Both the position numbers and the translations under genes were made by a program. From Streptomyces albiflavescens (lineage in GTDB: Bacteria > Actinomycetota > Actinomycetes > Streptomycetales > Streptomycetaceae): a DNA stretch of 64,000 nt. The stretch lies in assembly GCF_014645835.1 (NCBI RefSeq), contig NZ_BMMM01000008.1:180901-244900 (forward strand). The letters run 5' to 3'. Position 1 is the stretch's first letter; every line of letters starts with the position of its first letter. Shown in pieces: positions 33,487 through 41,889 of the stretch. A model generated the notes under the pieces. That model saw only the letters and a list, made by a program, of their open reading frames with translations, did not search any database and was not told the origin of the DNA.

Positions 33487-34805
33487 CCGTCCTTGTGGAC
33501 CTCACTCCGGTACCGCTGGGACATCAGCTCCCCGGTGGGCAGCGGTGCGTACGACTGCTGCTGTCGTACGTCCTTGTGGGTGCCGCCGTCGGGCAGCCCG
33601 CGCGCCCGTCCCTGGCACCCCTGGGCCGCCGCGATGCCGAGCGCGACGAGCAGCGTCACGACGACGAACACGAAGAGCCGCTGGCGCAGCAGTCGCGGGT
33701 TGGCGGGCCGCCGACCGGTACCGGTCGTTCGGGGCGCCGGACGCCCGGCACCGCTGCGGGGCGCCGGCCTGTTGCCGGAGCGGCCGGTGTTCCGCACGGG
33801 CGTGGGACGCGGACCCGACTGCGCCGACCTCGTGCCGCCGTTCGTCCCGCCCGTGCGGGGCGGGGGAGTGCCCTGCGGACGCCGCTGGGTGCGCTGCTCG
33901 GCGTACTGCTCGGCCAGGCGACTCGTCGGCCGGTCGGGGTCCGTGCGCGGCGCGGGCGGCCGCACATCCGCCAGGCCCTGTGCCTCGCGGGCCGCGATCT
34001 CCTTGAGCCGCAAGGACAGTTGGAGGGTCGTGGGCCGCTCCTCGGGGTCCTTCGCGAGACACGCCCGTACGAGCGGGGCCAGGGCGTCCGGAACACCGTG
34101 CAGTTGGGGTTCCTCGTGCACCACCCTGTAGAGCATCACTTCGGAACTGCCTTGCCCGAAGGGCGAGTCCTGGGTCGCCGCGTACGCGAGCGTGGCGCCG
34201 AGCGCGAAGACGTCCGTGGCCGGTGTGACGGCGGCCCCGCGCACCTGCTCGGGAGCGAGGAAGCCGGGCGAGCCGACAGCAGTACCGACATGCGTGAGCG
34301 TCGAGGCGCCCGTTGCCCAGGCGATGCCGAAGTCGATGATCCGCGGCCCCTTCGGGGACAGCAGGATGTTGGACGGCTTGAGATCACGGTGGACGACACC
34401 GGCCTCGTGCACGGCGACGAGCCCCTCGGAGAGGGCGGCACCGACGGCGGCGACATCGGCCGCCGACAGCGGGCCTTCCTCGGCGACCTTGTCGTGCAGG
34501 GAGGGTCCGGGCACGTACTGCGTGGCGAACCACGGCCGGTCCGCCTCGAGATCGGCGGCGACGAGCCGCGCCGTGCATCCGCCCCTGATGCGCCGGGCCG
34601 CCGACACCTCGCGTGCGAACCGCGAGCGGAACTCCTGATCCTCCGCCAGATCAGGTCGGATCACCTTCAGCGCGACCCGCTGGCCACGTCGGTCGGAGCC
34701 CAGGTAGACAACGCCCATCCCGCCCGCGCCGAGCCGTCTGTGAAGCCTGAACGAGCCGACGACACGGGGGTCCTCGCGCCTCAGGCGCATCATCGCCATG
34801 TCCAT
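33483..34805 (-). CDS. Serine/threonine protein kinase with C-terminal membrane anchor
   Basis: The 440-residue product is a Hanks-type kinase: GAGGMGVVYLG, ALKVI with the ATP Lys, VVHRDLKPSNILL, IDFGIAW, GSPGFLAPEQ and the C-lobe FALGATLAYA. After the kinase domain comes a long Pro/Arg/Gly/Thr-rich basic linker, one membrane helix (LFVFVVVTLLVALGIAAAQG) and a short outside tail with one Cys. The start is taken at the ATG at 34805; ATGs at 34835 and 34799 are alternatives. Its TAG stop (33483-33485) lies inside the right-end CTAG of the MITE. Confidence 0.88.
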   Translation of the reverse strand: MDMAMMRLRREDPRVVGSFRLHRRLGAGGMGVVYLGSDRRGQRVALKVIRPDLAEDQEFRSRFAREVSAARRIRGGCTARLVAADLEADRPWFATQYVPGPSLHDKVAEEGPLSAADVAAVGAALSEGLVAVHEAGVVHRDLKPSNILLSPKGPRIIDFGIAWATGASTLTHVGTAVGSPGFLAPEQVRGAAVTPATDVFALGATLAYAATQDSPFGQGSSEVMLYRVVHEEPQLHGVPDALAPLVRACLAKDPEERPTTLQLSLRLKEIAAREAQGLADVRPPAPRTDPDRPTSRLAEQYAEQRTQRRPQGTPPPRTGGTNGGTRSAQSGPRPTPVRNTGRSGNRPAPRSGAGRPAPRTTGTGRRPANPRLLRQRLFVFVVVTLLVALGIAAAQGCQGRARGLPDGGTHKDVRQQQSYAPLPTGELMSQRYRSEVHKDG

Positions 34806-35001
34806 CCCCGCTGCCCGGTCCGTTTGACGAGCCACAGCTTACGTTTCCGCGGCCGAGTGCGCGCAGAGGCCGCGCCCTCTCGGCCCGATCGATTGTCAGT
34901 GCCGAGTGGGAAACTTGAAAGGTGGTCAGGGACCGTGCGAACAGGACTGCCTTGGGCTGCCTGTGATCCCAACCATCCGTCAGAGAAGGGGGATTGGGCC
35001 C

Positions 35002-35277
35002 GTGAAGGGTGACCGTGTGGAGATAGTCGTGGACGCCGGGGACACGACGCGTACGTACGAGGTGGTGGCGAGCAGGGCGGGCCGCCGGGTGGAGACGGCG
35101 GTACGTCGAGGTGTCGTGGAAGTGAGCGAAGTCACCCGAAGCGGATCAGTGGTGCGCACCGCCCGCTTCATGGCGACCCGGGTGCTGGCGCTGGTCGAGC
35201 AGCCGGTACCCAGGGAGGACAGCTCGGAACAGTCGGGGCACACCGGGCGCCCCCTCCGGGAAGACCCTGAGACCTAG
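35002..35277 (+). CDS. Small conserved-looking protein, unknown function
   Basis: The 91-residue product begins VKGDRVEIVVDAGDTTRTYE, predicted as beta strands, and ends with a polar tail. Residues 10-60 are a plausible compact beta fold: EVVASRAGRRVETAVRRGVV, then SEVTRSGSVVRTARF. I recognise no family. The GTG at 35002 follows AGAAGGGGG; an open frame extends further upstream but with poor codon pattern. It is divergent from the kinase gene, so the two may share regulation. Confidence 0.6.
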   Translation: MKGDRVEIVVDAGDTTRTYEVVASRAGRRVETAVRRGVVEVSEVTRSGSVVRTARFMATRVLALVEQPVPREDSSEQSGHTGRPLREDPET

Positions 35278-35476
35278 GTCCTCATCTCCACCCAGGGGAG
35301 TACTCCGCAGGTCATCGCTCATCCTCCGGGAGGCCCGCCAATCGGTACGAGGGCATGACGACCCACCGCCGCCGCGCGCCTAGATTAGAGGTCAAGCGGC
35401 GGGTGCAGCACTCGTCCCCCGAGGTCAGACACCCGCCGCTGCCAACCACAACAGAAGCTCGGTCAGGAGAGGGACC

Positions 35477-35686
35477 ATGGCCCACACGGCACCGCGGACA
35501 GCGCTCCGCACGCAGGGACGCAAGGCGTACAGCGCCGCGTTCGGCACCCGCCGCCAGGGTCAGCGCCACCCCTTGGTGGCGACAGCGATGGTCCTTCCCC
35601 TGGCGGCCCTGCTCGTAGTCGTCTTCGGCGGCTGGGACGCGGTGGTCACACAAGCGTCGTCCGTGGGCGTGATGCTGGGGCGCTGA
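35477..35686 (+). CDS. Small single-helix membrane protein
   Basis: The 69-residue product has a basic N-terminus (RTALRTQGRKAYSAAFGTRR), one membrane helix (ATAMVLPLAALLVVVFGGWD) and a short tail. The ATG at 35477 is preceded by AGGAGAGGGACC, a strong ribosome site. Function unknown. A bidirectional-looking terminator follows about 85 bp on. Confidence 0.62.
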   Translation: MAHTAPRTALRTQGRKAYSAAFGTRRQGQRHPLVATAMVLPLAALLVVVFGGWDAVVTQASSVGVMLGR

Positions 35687-35771
35687 GCGGCGCCCCAGGC
35701 CCGGAAGAGCGGTCCGGGCGGGGACATCCGGCCATGAAACCCCGTGGGGACGGGGGTGCGGCGGACGGCAC

Positions 35772-35809
35772 AAAATGCCCGCGCAGCTGGGGAGCTGCGC
35801 GGGCATTTT
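35772..35809. terminator. Strong bidirectional terminator
   Basis: The 17-base arms at 35772-35788 (A-rich end) and 35793-35809 (T-rich end) pair perfectly around GGGG, followed by one more T. Confidence 0.9.
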
Positions 35810-36220
35810 TATGCACGAACGCAGCCGGGCGATGCCCACCGGCCCGTCCGGACCGCGGGCATGGGTGCCGCCGGACCGGGCCCCTCCCGCCATAGCCGGG
35901 GCGCCCATCACGCTGCTGCGCGGAGCTGCGGGCATGCATGCCGCGCCGGTGTGTATGTCGCCGCCCCCAGCTGCGGGCATGCGTGCCACGCCGGTGTGTA
36001 TGTCGCCGCCCCCGGTTGCGGGCATGCGTGCCGCCAGGGGCGGCACGGGTGGGCGCAGCGGCACCCCGCAAGCGCCGGGCAGCGCACCACCCCAGAGTCC
36101 AGCACCCGCGCCGGGCACCCTTCACCTACGCCGGCGCCCCACACCCACGCCGGGTACCCGAGCGTCACGGCACCCCACCTGCGTACGCTCACCCCAGACG
36201 CCGTACACCCAGGGGGACCC
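35810..36220. repeat. Gene-free stretch with 45-bp tandem repeats
   Basis: Two 45-bp units at 35924-35968 and 35969-36013, plus 21 bases of a third (36014-36034), contain GCTGCGGGCATGC and CCGGTGTGTATGTCGCC. Open frames cross this region but show no good start or codon pattern. The rest holds the promoter of the following gene. Confidence 0.7.
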
Positions 36221-37162
36221 GTGACCGCAGACACCCTGCTGCCCGCACTCACCGCCACGGTGCGCGGCGCGGTCCACCCCGTGCCGGGCCCCTGCCCCTG
36301 CGGGACCAAGGACACCGTCCTCGCCGACCGCGACGACGGCACCGTCGTCCGCCACGGCGACATCGTCGCCAAAGCGCACGCCCCCGACGCGGCCCCCGCG
36401 GAACTCGCCGCCCGCCTCTCTGTCGCCGCCGAACTCCCCGGCGTCCTTCTGCCCCCGCAGGCGCCCACACCCGTCGACCTGCACGGCCGCCTGGTGACCT
36501 TCTGGCCGTACGGCAGCCCGGTCGACCCCGAGAACCCCGAGGCGGCCCCCTGGGAGGCCGCCGCCACCCTGCTGGCCCGTCTCCACCGGACCCCCGCGCC
36601 GCACGACCTGCCGCCCATGCGCGGCCCCGCCAAGGCGGCCCGCGCGATCGCCCGGCTCCGGGCGGCGGGTCCGCACCCGGCCACCGCCCCGGTCCTGCGC
36701 GCCTGGGGCGGCCTCCCGCCCTGGGCTCGCGCCGAGGCCCCGATGCCGGACGCCACGACCCTGTGCCACGGCGACCTGCACCTCGGCCAGCTCGTCCGCC
36801 ACCCCGCGCCGAACGGCCCCTGGCTCCTCATCGACGTCGACGACCTGGGCGTGGGCGCCCCGGCCTGGGACCTGGCCCGCCCTGCCGCCTGGTACGCCTG
36901 CGGCCTGCTCCCGCCCGACGAGTGGCTGCGGTTCCTGACCGCCTACCAGCGCGCAGATGGCCCGGCGGTCCCCGCCACCGGTGACCCCTGGCCCGCCCTG
37001 GACGTCGCGGCCCGCGCCCTCACCGTGCAGACAGCGGCCCTGGCGATCGCCAAATCCGTGGCCGCCGGGCACCCGTTGGACGAGGTGCAGCAGGCCGTGA
37101 TCGACGCCTGTGACCGAATGGGCACCGCCCCGCCCGAGTTGGCGCACGGTTTCGCGACGTAG
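36221..37162 (+). CDS. Aminoglycoside phosphotransferase (APH)-family protein
   Basis: The 313-residue product has the APH/choline-kinase-like catalytic core: LCHGDLHLGQ (catalytic Asp; Gln in the usual metal-Asn place) and LIDVDDLGVGAPAWDLA with the metal-binding Asp. The N-terminal half has DRDDGTVVRHGDIVAK as the ATP strand. Such proteins phosphorylate small molecules, often not antibiotics; the substrate is unknown. The GTG at 36221 follows AGGGGG at five bases. The following zinc-ribbon gene is 74 bp downstream. Confidence 0.8.
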   Translation: MTADTLLPALTATVRGAVHPVPGPCPCGTKDTVLADRDDGTVVRHGDIVAKAHAPDAAPAELAARLSVAAELPGVLLPPQAPTPVDLHGRLVTFWPYGSPVDPENPEAAPWEAAATLLARLHRTPAPHDLPPMRGPAKAARAIARLRAAGPHPATAPVLRAWGGLPPWARAEAPMPDATTLCHGDLHLGQLVRHPAPNGPWLLIDVDDLGVGAPAWDLARPAAWYACGLLPPDEWLRFLTAYQRADGPAVPATGDPWPALDVAARALTVQTAALAIAKSVAAGHPLDEVQQAVIDACDRMGTAPPELAHGFAT

Positions 37163-37236
37163 GGTGCAACCGACCGAAGCCGGGCGGAGTCTGTCCTGGC
37201 GGAAGCAGTACCGACCGGCGAGGAGTTGAGCCGAGC

Positions 37237-37536
37237 ATGCAGTGTCCGAAGTGCCATGCGCCGATGCACACATTCAACCGCAATGGCGTCCAGATCGAGC
37301 AGTGCAGCGGCTGCCGCGGGATATTTCTCGACTACGGCGAGCTGGAGGCGCTGACCCGCCTGGAGTCCCAGTGGCAGCAGCCCGCGCCGCCGCCCCCGGC
37401 CGCCCCGCAGGCGTACCCGTCCGCGCCCGCGCCCGCCTGGGGCGCCCCGCAGCACGGCGGTCACGGAGGCCACGGCGGTCACTACGGCGGCCACCACCGC
37501 CACAAGAGCTTCGGCCACATGCTCTTCTCGTCGTGA
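37237..37536 (+). CDS. TFIIB-type zinc-ribbon protein
   Basis: The 99-residue product opens with a zinc ribbon: CPKC at residues 3-6 and CSGC near 23-26, followed by GIFLDYGELEAL, the standard continuation of the zf-TFIIB family. A Pro/Ala/Gln linker and a Gly/His-rich tail (HGGHGGHGGHYGGHHRH) follow; the tail could bind metal. The role of the family is unknown. The ATG at 37237 is a clear start. Confidence 0.82.
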   Translation: MQCPKCHAPMHTFNRNGVQIEQCSGCRGIFLDYGELEALTRLESQWQQPAPPPPAAPQAYPSAPAPAWGAPQHGGHGGHGGHYGGHHRHKSFGHMLFSS

Positions 37537-37559
37537 CGAACCGAACGGTCTGAACGACC

Positions 37560-37594
37560 GAAGGGGCCCTCTTCCTCGGCGGAGGGGCCCCTTC
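37560..37594 (+). terminator. GC hairpin terminator
   Basis: GAAGGGGCCC (37560-37569) pairs with GGGCCCCTTC (37585-37594), after the zinc-ribbon gene. Confidence 0.7.
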
Positions 37595-37626
37595 GTCGTA
37601 CACACGGTCGCAGCCATGGAGACGAC

Positions 37627-37661
37627 GAAGCCCCCGACCGTACGAGACGGCCGGGGGCTTC
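37627..37661 (-). terminator. Terminator of the tRNA cluster
   Basis: GAAGCCCCCG (37627-37636) pairs with CGGGGGCTTC (37652-37661), seven bases after the last tRNA of the minus-strand array. Confidence 0.7.
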
Positions 37662-37667
37662 GGCTGG

Positions 37668-37739
37668 TGCGCGATACTGGGATTGAACCAGTGACCTCTT
37701 CCGTGTCAGGGAAGCGCTCTCCCGCTGAGCTAATCGCGC
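37668..37739 (-). tRNA. tRNA-Val (GAC)
   Basis: Read on the minus strand, the acceptor GCGCGAT pairs with ATCGCGC, and the anticodon stem-loop is CTTCC-CTGACAC-GGAAG with anticodon GAC. The T loop is GGTTCAATCCC. No CCA is encoded. Its body is the same as the next two genes. Confidence 0.95.
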
Positions 37740-37779
37740 AGGTCACGCGGCCGAAGCCACGCGTACTGCCGGTACTGCG

Positions 37780-37851
37780 TGCGCGATACTGGGATTGAAC
37801 CAGTGACCTCTTCCGTGTCAGGGAAGCGCTCTCCCGCTGAGCTAATCGCGC
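37780..37851 (-). tRNA. tRNA-Val (GAC), second copy
   Basis: The 72-base gene is identical to the copy at 37668, with anticodon GAC. It lies 40 bp from the first copy. Confidence 0.95.
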
Positions 37852-37887
37852 GGGTTCGGATCTTGCCGTACGTGCTGGAAGATCCAG

Positions 37888-37959
37888 TGGACGATACTGG
37901 GATTGAACCAGTGACCTCTTCCGTGTCAGGGAAGCGCTCTCCCGCTGAGCTAATCGTCC
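37888..37959 (-). tRNA. tRNA-Val (GAC), third copy
   Basis: The body is the same as the two other copies, but the acceptor stem is GGACGAT/ATCGTCC. Anticodon GAC. It lies one base from tRNA-Cys. Confidence 0.95.
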
Positions 37960-37960
37960 T

Positions 37961-38034
37961 TGGAGGTGGAGACGGGATTTGAACCCGTGTAGACGGCTTT
38001 GCAGGCCGTTGCCTCGCCTCTCGGCCACTCCACC
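37961..38034 (-). tRNA. tRNA-Cys (GCA), CCA encoded
   Basis: The acceptor GGTGGAG pairs with CTCCACC; the discriminator is U, as usual for cysteine, and CCA follows in the DNA (37961-37963). The anticodon loop CTGCAAA gives GCA. Confidence 0.95.
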
Positions 38035-38073
38035 AGGAGCGTAGGGGTTCGGGAAGATCCCCCACTTCCTGCG

Positions 38074-38146
38074 AGCGGACGACCAGGTTCGAACTGGCGA
38101 CCTCAACCTTGGCAAGGTTGCGCTCTACCAACTGAGCTACGTCCGC
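38074..38146 (-). tRNA. tRNA-Gly (GCC)
   Basis: The acceptor GCGGACG pairs with CGTCCGC, and the anticodon loop TTGCCAA gives GCC. It is the first gene of the minus-strand cluster; no CCA is encoded. Confidence 0.95.
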
Positions 38147-38188
38147 TTGTCGTTTCCGTTCGGCTTGCGCGTCCCGGCGACGTGTTGA

Positions 38189-38217
38189 ACTCTAGCGGAT
38201 TCCGGGGCCAGCACAAA
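38189..38217 (-). promoter_or_regulatory. Probable promoter of the tRNA cluster
   Basis: On the minus strand TTTGTG (38217-38212) and TAGAGT (38194-38189) are 17 bp apart, ending about 40 bp before tRNA-Gly. Confidence 0.5.
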
Positions 38218-38302
38218 AACGCGTTTGTGCAGCGTGCTGCGGTCTGTCCGCCCAAGGACATGGTCAGGGCGCCCGCAGGTCACCCGCCATAGACTCGACT
38301 GC

Positions 38303-39346
38303 GTGCTCGACCTCCCTCCTCTCGCCCGCTTCGGTGGCCTCGTCGCCACCGGTCTCCTCGACGTCACCAGCGACCCCGCGGCCCTGGACTCGACCGGTTT
38401 CTGGGCCGTCTCGGCCGACTTCGAAGGGCGTCTGATCTGCGCCCGCTTCCAGGACGTACGCGAGGAGCCCGTGCCCGCGCCGGTGCCCGGGCAGTGGCGG
38501 GGACCGGCGCCCGATGACTGGAAGTCGTCCCTGGACCGCGCCGCGTACACCGAGGGCGTGCGACGGATCCGTGAGCACATCGCGGCCGGCGAGGTCTATC
38601 AGGCGAACCTCTGCCGGGTACTGTCCGCGCCGATCGCCCCCGACGCGGATGTGGACGCGCTGACCTCGCTGCTCGCCCGAGGCAACCCGGCGCCCTATGC
38701 AGGAACGATCCGGCTGCCCGCGCACGGCGTGGAGATTGCTACGGCCTCCCCGGAACTCTTCCTGCGACGCGACGGCCGGATCGTCGAGTCCGGCCCGATC
38801 AAGGGCACTGGACGCACCGAGGCGGACCTTCTGGAGAAGGACTACGCCGAGAACGTGATGATCGTGGACCTCGTCCGCAACGACATCGGCCGGGTCTGCG
38901 CCACCGGCAGCGTGACCGTCCCCGACCTGTGCGTCGTCGAGAAGCATCCGGGCCTGGTCCACCTCGTCTCCACGGTCCACGGCGAGCTGCGGGAGGGCGC
39001 CGGCTGGCCCGAGCTCCTCGCCGCCGCCTTCCCGCCCGGCTCCGTCACCGGCGCCCCCAAGTCCAGCGCCCTGCGGATCATCGAGGCCCTGGAGACCGCG
39101 CCCCGCGGCCCGTACTGCGGAGGCATCGGCTGGGTCGACGCCGATCGCGGCACCGGACAGCTCGCCGTCGGCATCCGTACCTTCTGGATCGACCGGGAGG
39201 AAGGCGTCCTGCGGTTCGGGACGGGCGCCGGCATCACCTGGGGTTCGGACCCCGAGGGTGAGTGGCGGGAGACCGAGCTGAAGGCCGCGCGACTGCTCGC
39301 GGTAGCGTCGGGAGCGTACGAGGCGAGTGGAGGGACCTTTACGTGA
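38303..39346 (+). CDS. pabB: Chorismate-binding aminodeoxychorismate synthase component I
   Basis: The 347-residue product has the chorismate-binding core: GEVYQANLCRVL, SPELFLRRDGRIVESGPIKG, VDLVRNDIGRVC, FPPGSVTGAPKSSALRII and GAGITWGSDPEGEW. PabB adds an amino group to chorismate on the way to 4-aminobenzoate and folate. A salvage-type N-terminal domain is short here. The GTG at 38303 lies about eight bases after TAGACT, so the mRNA may be leaderless. The next gene, a class IV aminotransferase-fold lyase, overlaps by four bases, which supports folate over anthranilate synthesis. Confidence 0.86.
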   Translation: MLDLPPLARFGGLVATGLLDVTSDPAALDSTGFWAVSADFEGRLICARFQDVREEPVPAPVPGQWRGPAPDDWKSSLDRAAYTEGVRRIREHIAAGEVYQANLCRVLSAPIAPDADVDALTSLLARGNPAPYAGTIRLPAHGVEIATASPELFLRRDGRIVESGPIKGTGRTEADLLEKDYAENVMIVDLVRNDIGRVCATGSVTVPDLCVVEKHPGLVHLVSTVHGELREGAGWPELLAAAFPPGSVTGAPKSSALRIIEALETAPRGPYCGGIGWVDADRGTGQLAVGIRTFWIDREEGVLRFGTGAGITWGSDPEGEWRETELKAARLLAVASGAYEASGGTFT

Positions 39347-40164
39347 AGATCTGGCTCGACGGTGGGCTGCAGGACATCGAGACCGCCCGCGTCTCCGTCT
39401 TCGACCACGGACTGACCGTGGGTGACGGCATCTTCGAGACCGTGAAGGCGGTCGACGGGCGGCCGTTCGCGCTGACCCGCCACCTCGACCGGCTGGCACG
39501 CTCGGCCCGCGGCCTGGGCCTGCCCGAGCCCGACCTCGACGAGGTGCGCCGCGCCTGCGCCGCGGTCATGGACGCCAACCCGATGCCGCTCGGCCGTCTG
39601 CGGATCACGTACACCGGCGGCCATGGGCCGCTCGGCTCCGACCGCGGCGAGCACGGTCCGACCCTGGTCGTCGCCCTCGGCGGGTCCTCCCGGCGCCCCG
39701 ACTCCACCGCCGTCGTCACGGTCCCCTGGACCCGCAACGAGCGCGGCGCGCTGACCGGCCTCAAGACCACCTCGTACGCCGAGAACGTCGTCGCCCTGGC
39801 CCGTGCGCGCGAACACGCTGCGTCCGAGGCGCTGTTCGCCAACACGGTCGGTCAGCTCTGCGAGGGCACCGGGTCCAATGTCTTCGTCGTCCTCGACGGC
39901 GAGATCCACACGCCGCCGGTCGCGTCCGGCTGCCTCGCCGGCATCACGCGTGCGCTGACCGTCGAGTGGACCGGTGCCAAGGAGACCGACCTGCCGCTGG
40001 AGGTACTGGAGCGCGCCGACGAGGTCTTCCTGACCTCCACGCTGCGCGACGTGCAGGCCGTGCACCGGGTCGACAGCCGTGAACTCCCGGGCGCGCCGGG
40101 CCCGGTGACCGCCAAGGCGATGCGGATCTTCGACGAGCGGGCCGGGGACGACCTCGATCCCTGA
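39343..40164 (+). CDS. Class IV aminotransferase-fold protein, probable aminodeoxychorismate lyase
   Basis: The 273-residue product shows SVFDHGLTVGDGIFETVKA, the Lys of GLKTTSYAENVVAL as the likely pyridoxal-phosphate site, EALFANTVGQLCEGTGSNVF and FLTSTLRDVQAV. This fold includes branched-chain aminotransferase, D-amino acid aminotransferase and aminodeoxychorismate lyase. The overlap with pabB (GTGA) makes the lyase, which releases 4-aminobenzoate, the best guess. GGAGGG precedes the GTG. Confidence 0.8.
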   Translation: MKIWLDGGLQDIETARVSVFDHGLTVGDGIFETVKAVDGRPFALTRHLDRLARSARGLGLPEPDLDEVRRACAAVMDANPMPLGRLRITYTGGHGPLGSDRGEHGPTLVVALGGSSRRPDSTAVVTVPWTRNERGALTGLKTTSYAENVVALARAREHAASEALFANTVGQLCEGTGSNVFVVLDGEIHTPPVASGCLAGITRALTVEWTGAKETDLPLEVLERADEVFLTSTLRDVQAVHRVDSRELPGAPGPVTAKAMRIFDERAGDDLDP

Positions 40165-40261
40165 TCGCTCGCTCGATCTCACGATGTCCCGACGGCTCGA
40201 TCGCCTGATCGCTGAATAAATTCGGCTGACCTCGGACTCCGCAGCGGGTACAACACCCCTG

Positions 40262-41086
40262 ATGACCACCACCCTGCGGCCGACCGAGCCGCTTCAGCAG
40301 GCTGCCGACGGGACGCGTTCGCGCCGTTACCAAGTGTGTGTGAACAGCCGTCCCGTGGGCGCGATACACCTCGCGACGGACCCGCGCTTCGGCCCGTCCG
40401 TCGCCAAGATCCGCGAGCTCCGCATCGAGGAGTCCGACCGCGGACGCGGCCGGGGCGCCGTGGCCGCCCTCGCCGCCGAGGAGGTGGTGCGCGGCTGGGG
40501 CTGCAAGCAGATCGAGGCGACCGTCCCCGGCGACGCCGAGGCCGGGCTCCGGCTCACCAAGGCGCTCGGGTACGTCACCCGCAACCGCGGCATGGAGAAG
40601 GCGCTCGGCGACACTCCGCCCGAGCTGCCCGCCGGGAGCGTCGGCCGGCCCATGACGCAGGCCGAGTACGAGGCCTGGGACCGACGCGGCAGGGAGGAGT
40701 ACGCGCAGGACTGGATCCGGCGCGGGGTGCCGGAGGCGGAGGCGTACGCCAAGTCGCACCGGGACCACGACCAGTTGTTGCCGCGGGGGCTGGCCACAGA
40801 GAACATGCTGTTCACCCTTCTCGAACACGAGGGGACCCCGGTCGGCGACCTGTGGCTGGGGGAGCGCGCCGGAAGCGCCTTCGTCTACAACGTCGAGGTC
40901 CATGCCGCGCATCGCGGCCGCGGCCACGGTCGTACGCTCATGCTGCTCGCCGAAGCGCAGGCGGTGGCCGCCGGGATGAACCGCATCGGTCTCAACGTCT
41001 TCTCGGGCAACCTCCCGGCCGAGCGGCTCTACGAGTCACTCGGCTACGAGACGACGGAGTACCACCTGTACAAGGACCTGCTTTGA
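40262..41086 (+). CDS. Double-domain GNAT acetyltransferase
   Basis: The 274-residue product contains two GNAT-like halves. The first has ELRIEESDRGRGRGAVAALA as its acetyl-CoA loop. The second has VYNVEVHAAHRGRGHGRTLM and NVFSGNLPAERLYESLGYET, a well-kept motif set. The two-domain plan resembles mycothiol-synthase-like arrangements, but the key features of that enzyme cannot be assigned here. TACAAC seven bases before the ATG suggests a leaderless transcript. Confidence 0.78.
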   Translation: MTTTLRPTEPLQQAADGTRSRRYQVCVNSRPVGAIHLATDPRFGPSVAKIRELRIEESDRGRGRGAVAALAAEEVVRGWGCKQIEATVPGDAEAGLRLTKALGYVTRNRGMEKALGDTPPELPAGSVGRPMTQAEYEAWDRRGREEYAQDWIRRGVPEAEAYAKSHRDHDQLLPRGLATENMLFTLLEHEGTPVGDLWLGERAGSAFVYNVEVHAAHRGRGHGRTLMLLAEAQAVAAGMNRIGLNVFSGNLPAERLYESLGYETTEYHLYKDLL

Positions 41087-41093
41087 GCAGACT

Positions 41094-41190
41094 GTTGGGG
41101 GCCTTGGGGGCCTTGGGGGCCTTGGGGGCCTTGGGGACCACAGGGACCACAGGGACCACTGGCACCACGGGGTCCCTGGGGACCTTTGGG
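41094..41190. repeat. Simple tandem repeats between convergent genes
   Basis: Four 10-bp units of the type GGGGGCCTTG are followed by three 10-bp units of the type GGGACCACAG and degenerate copies. They end two bases before the stop of the DsbA-like gene. No stable terminator is evident besides the repeats. Confidence 0.8.
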
Positions 41191-41192
41191 TG

Positions 41193-41717
41193 TCAGGCCT
41201 CCTGCTCGCCCAGCAGCCGGTCGGCGATCTCCTCGATGCGCTCGCGCAGGCCCTCCTGGCTCTTGCCGCCGTCGAGGCGTTCGCCGCCGATGACGTATGT
41301 CGGGGTGCCGGTCACGCCGATGGCCTTGCCCTCGGCCTGGTCGGCGTCGACGATCAGGATGTGCCGGCCGTCGATCAGGGCCGTGTCGAACTCCTCGGCG
41401 TCCAGACCGAGCTGACGGGCGACCTCGACCAGGAAGGGCTCTCCCTTACGGTCCAGCTCCGCGACGCGGCCGAGCACCGCCTCCACGTACGGCCAGGCCT
41501 GGCCCTGCTCCGCGGCCTCCTCGGCGGCCTGCGCCGCGGCGAAGGCGTGCTTGTGCTTCTCCAGGGGAAAGTGCCGCAGCCGCAGCTCCAGACGGTCGCC
41601 GTAGCGGGCGTGCAGCGCGCGCAGGTCGGCGAGGGCGCTGCCGCAGTCGGGGCACTGGAGTTCGCACCAGACGTCCAGGACGACGGCGGCAGGGCGGGCG
41701 GAGGAGGAGTCGTTCAT
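41193..41717 (-). CDS. DsbA/thioredoxin-fold protein with CPDC site
   Basis: The 174-residue product is a DsbA-like (Com1/FrnE type) thioredoxin-fold protein. It starts with VVLDVWCELQCPDCGSALAD; the redox pair is the CPDC, with an extra Cys three residues before. A helical insert follows, then GVTGTPTYVIGGERL containing the cis-Pro loop. No signal peptide is seen, so it acts in the cytoplasm, perhaps on thiol-disulphide exchange. The ATG at 41717 was chosen because homology-like sequence starts there; the long upstream frame is a shadow. It is divergent from the next membrane protein. Confidence 0.82.
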   Translation of the reverse strand: MNDSSSARPAAVVLDVWCELQCPDCGSALADLRALHARYGDRLELRLRHFPLEKHKHAFAAAQAAEEAAEQGQAWPYVEAVLGRVAELDRKGEPFLVEVARQLGLDAEEFDTALIDGRHILIVDADQAEGKAIGVTGTPTYVIGGERLDGGKSQEGLRERIEEIADRLLGEQEA

Positions 41718-41889
41718 GGAGACCAGTCTCCCAGCTCCGCCGGGGGCGCCCCAACCGGGACCTGGGGAGGACGCCGACCCGGAGATGTCCCTGAGGTCCG
41801 CCCGGAGCATGGCATACCGGGCGTCGGGCGGTGCAGGATGGAAGGGACGAACCGACCCTGCCCGACCTCGCCCTGCCCTGGAGGACCGG

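Noticed and set aside
35775..36224. 150-codon frame with MRATPVCMSPPP-type repeats
   Set aside because: It simply translates the 45-bp repeats and starts in a terminator loop; no ribosome site.
37616..37982. Short plus-strand frames reading VRDTGIEPVTSSVSGKRSP-type peptides
   Set aside because: They are antisense readings of the tRNA-Val genes, a common false annotation.
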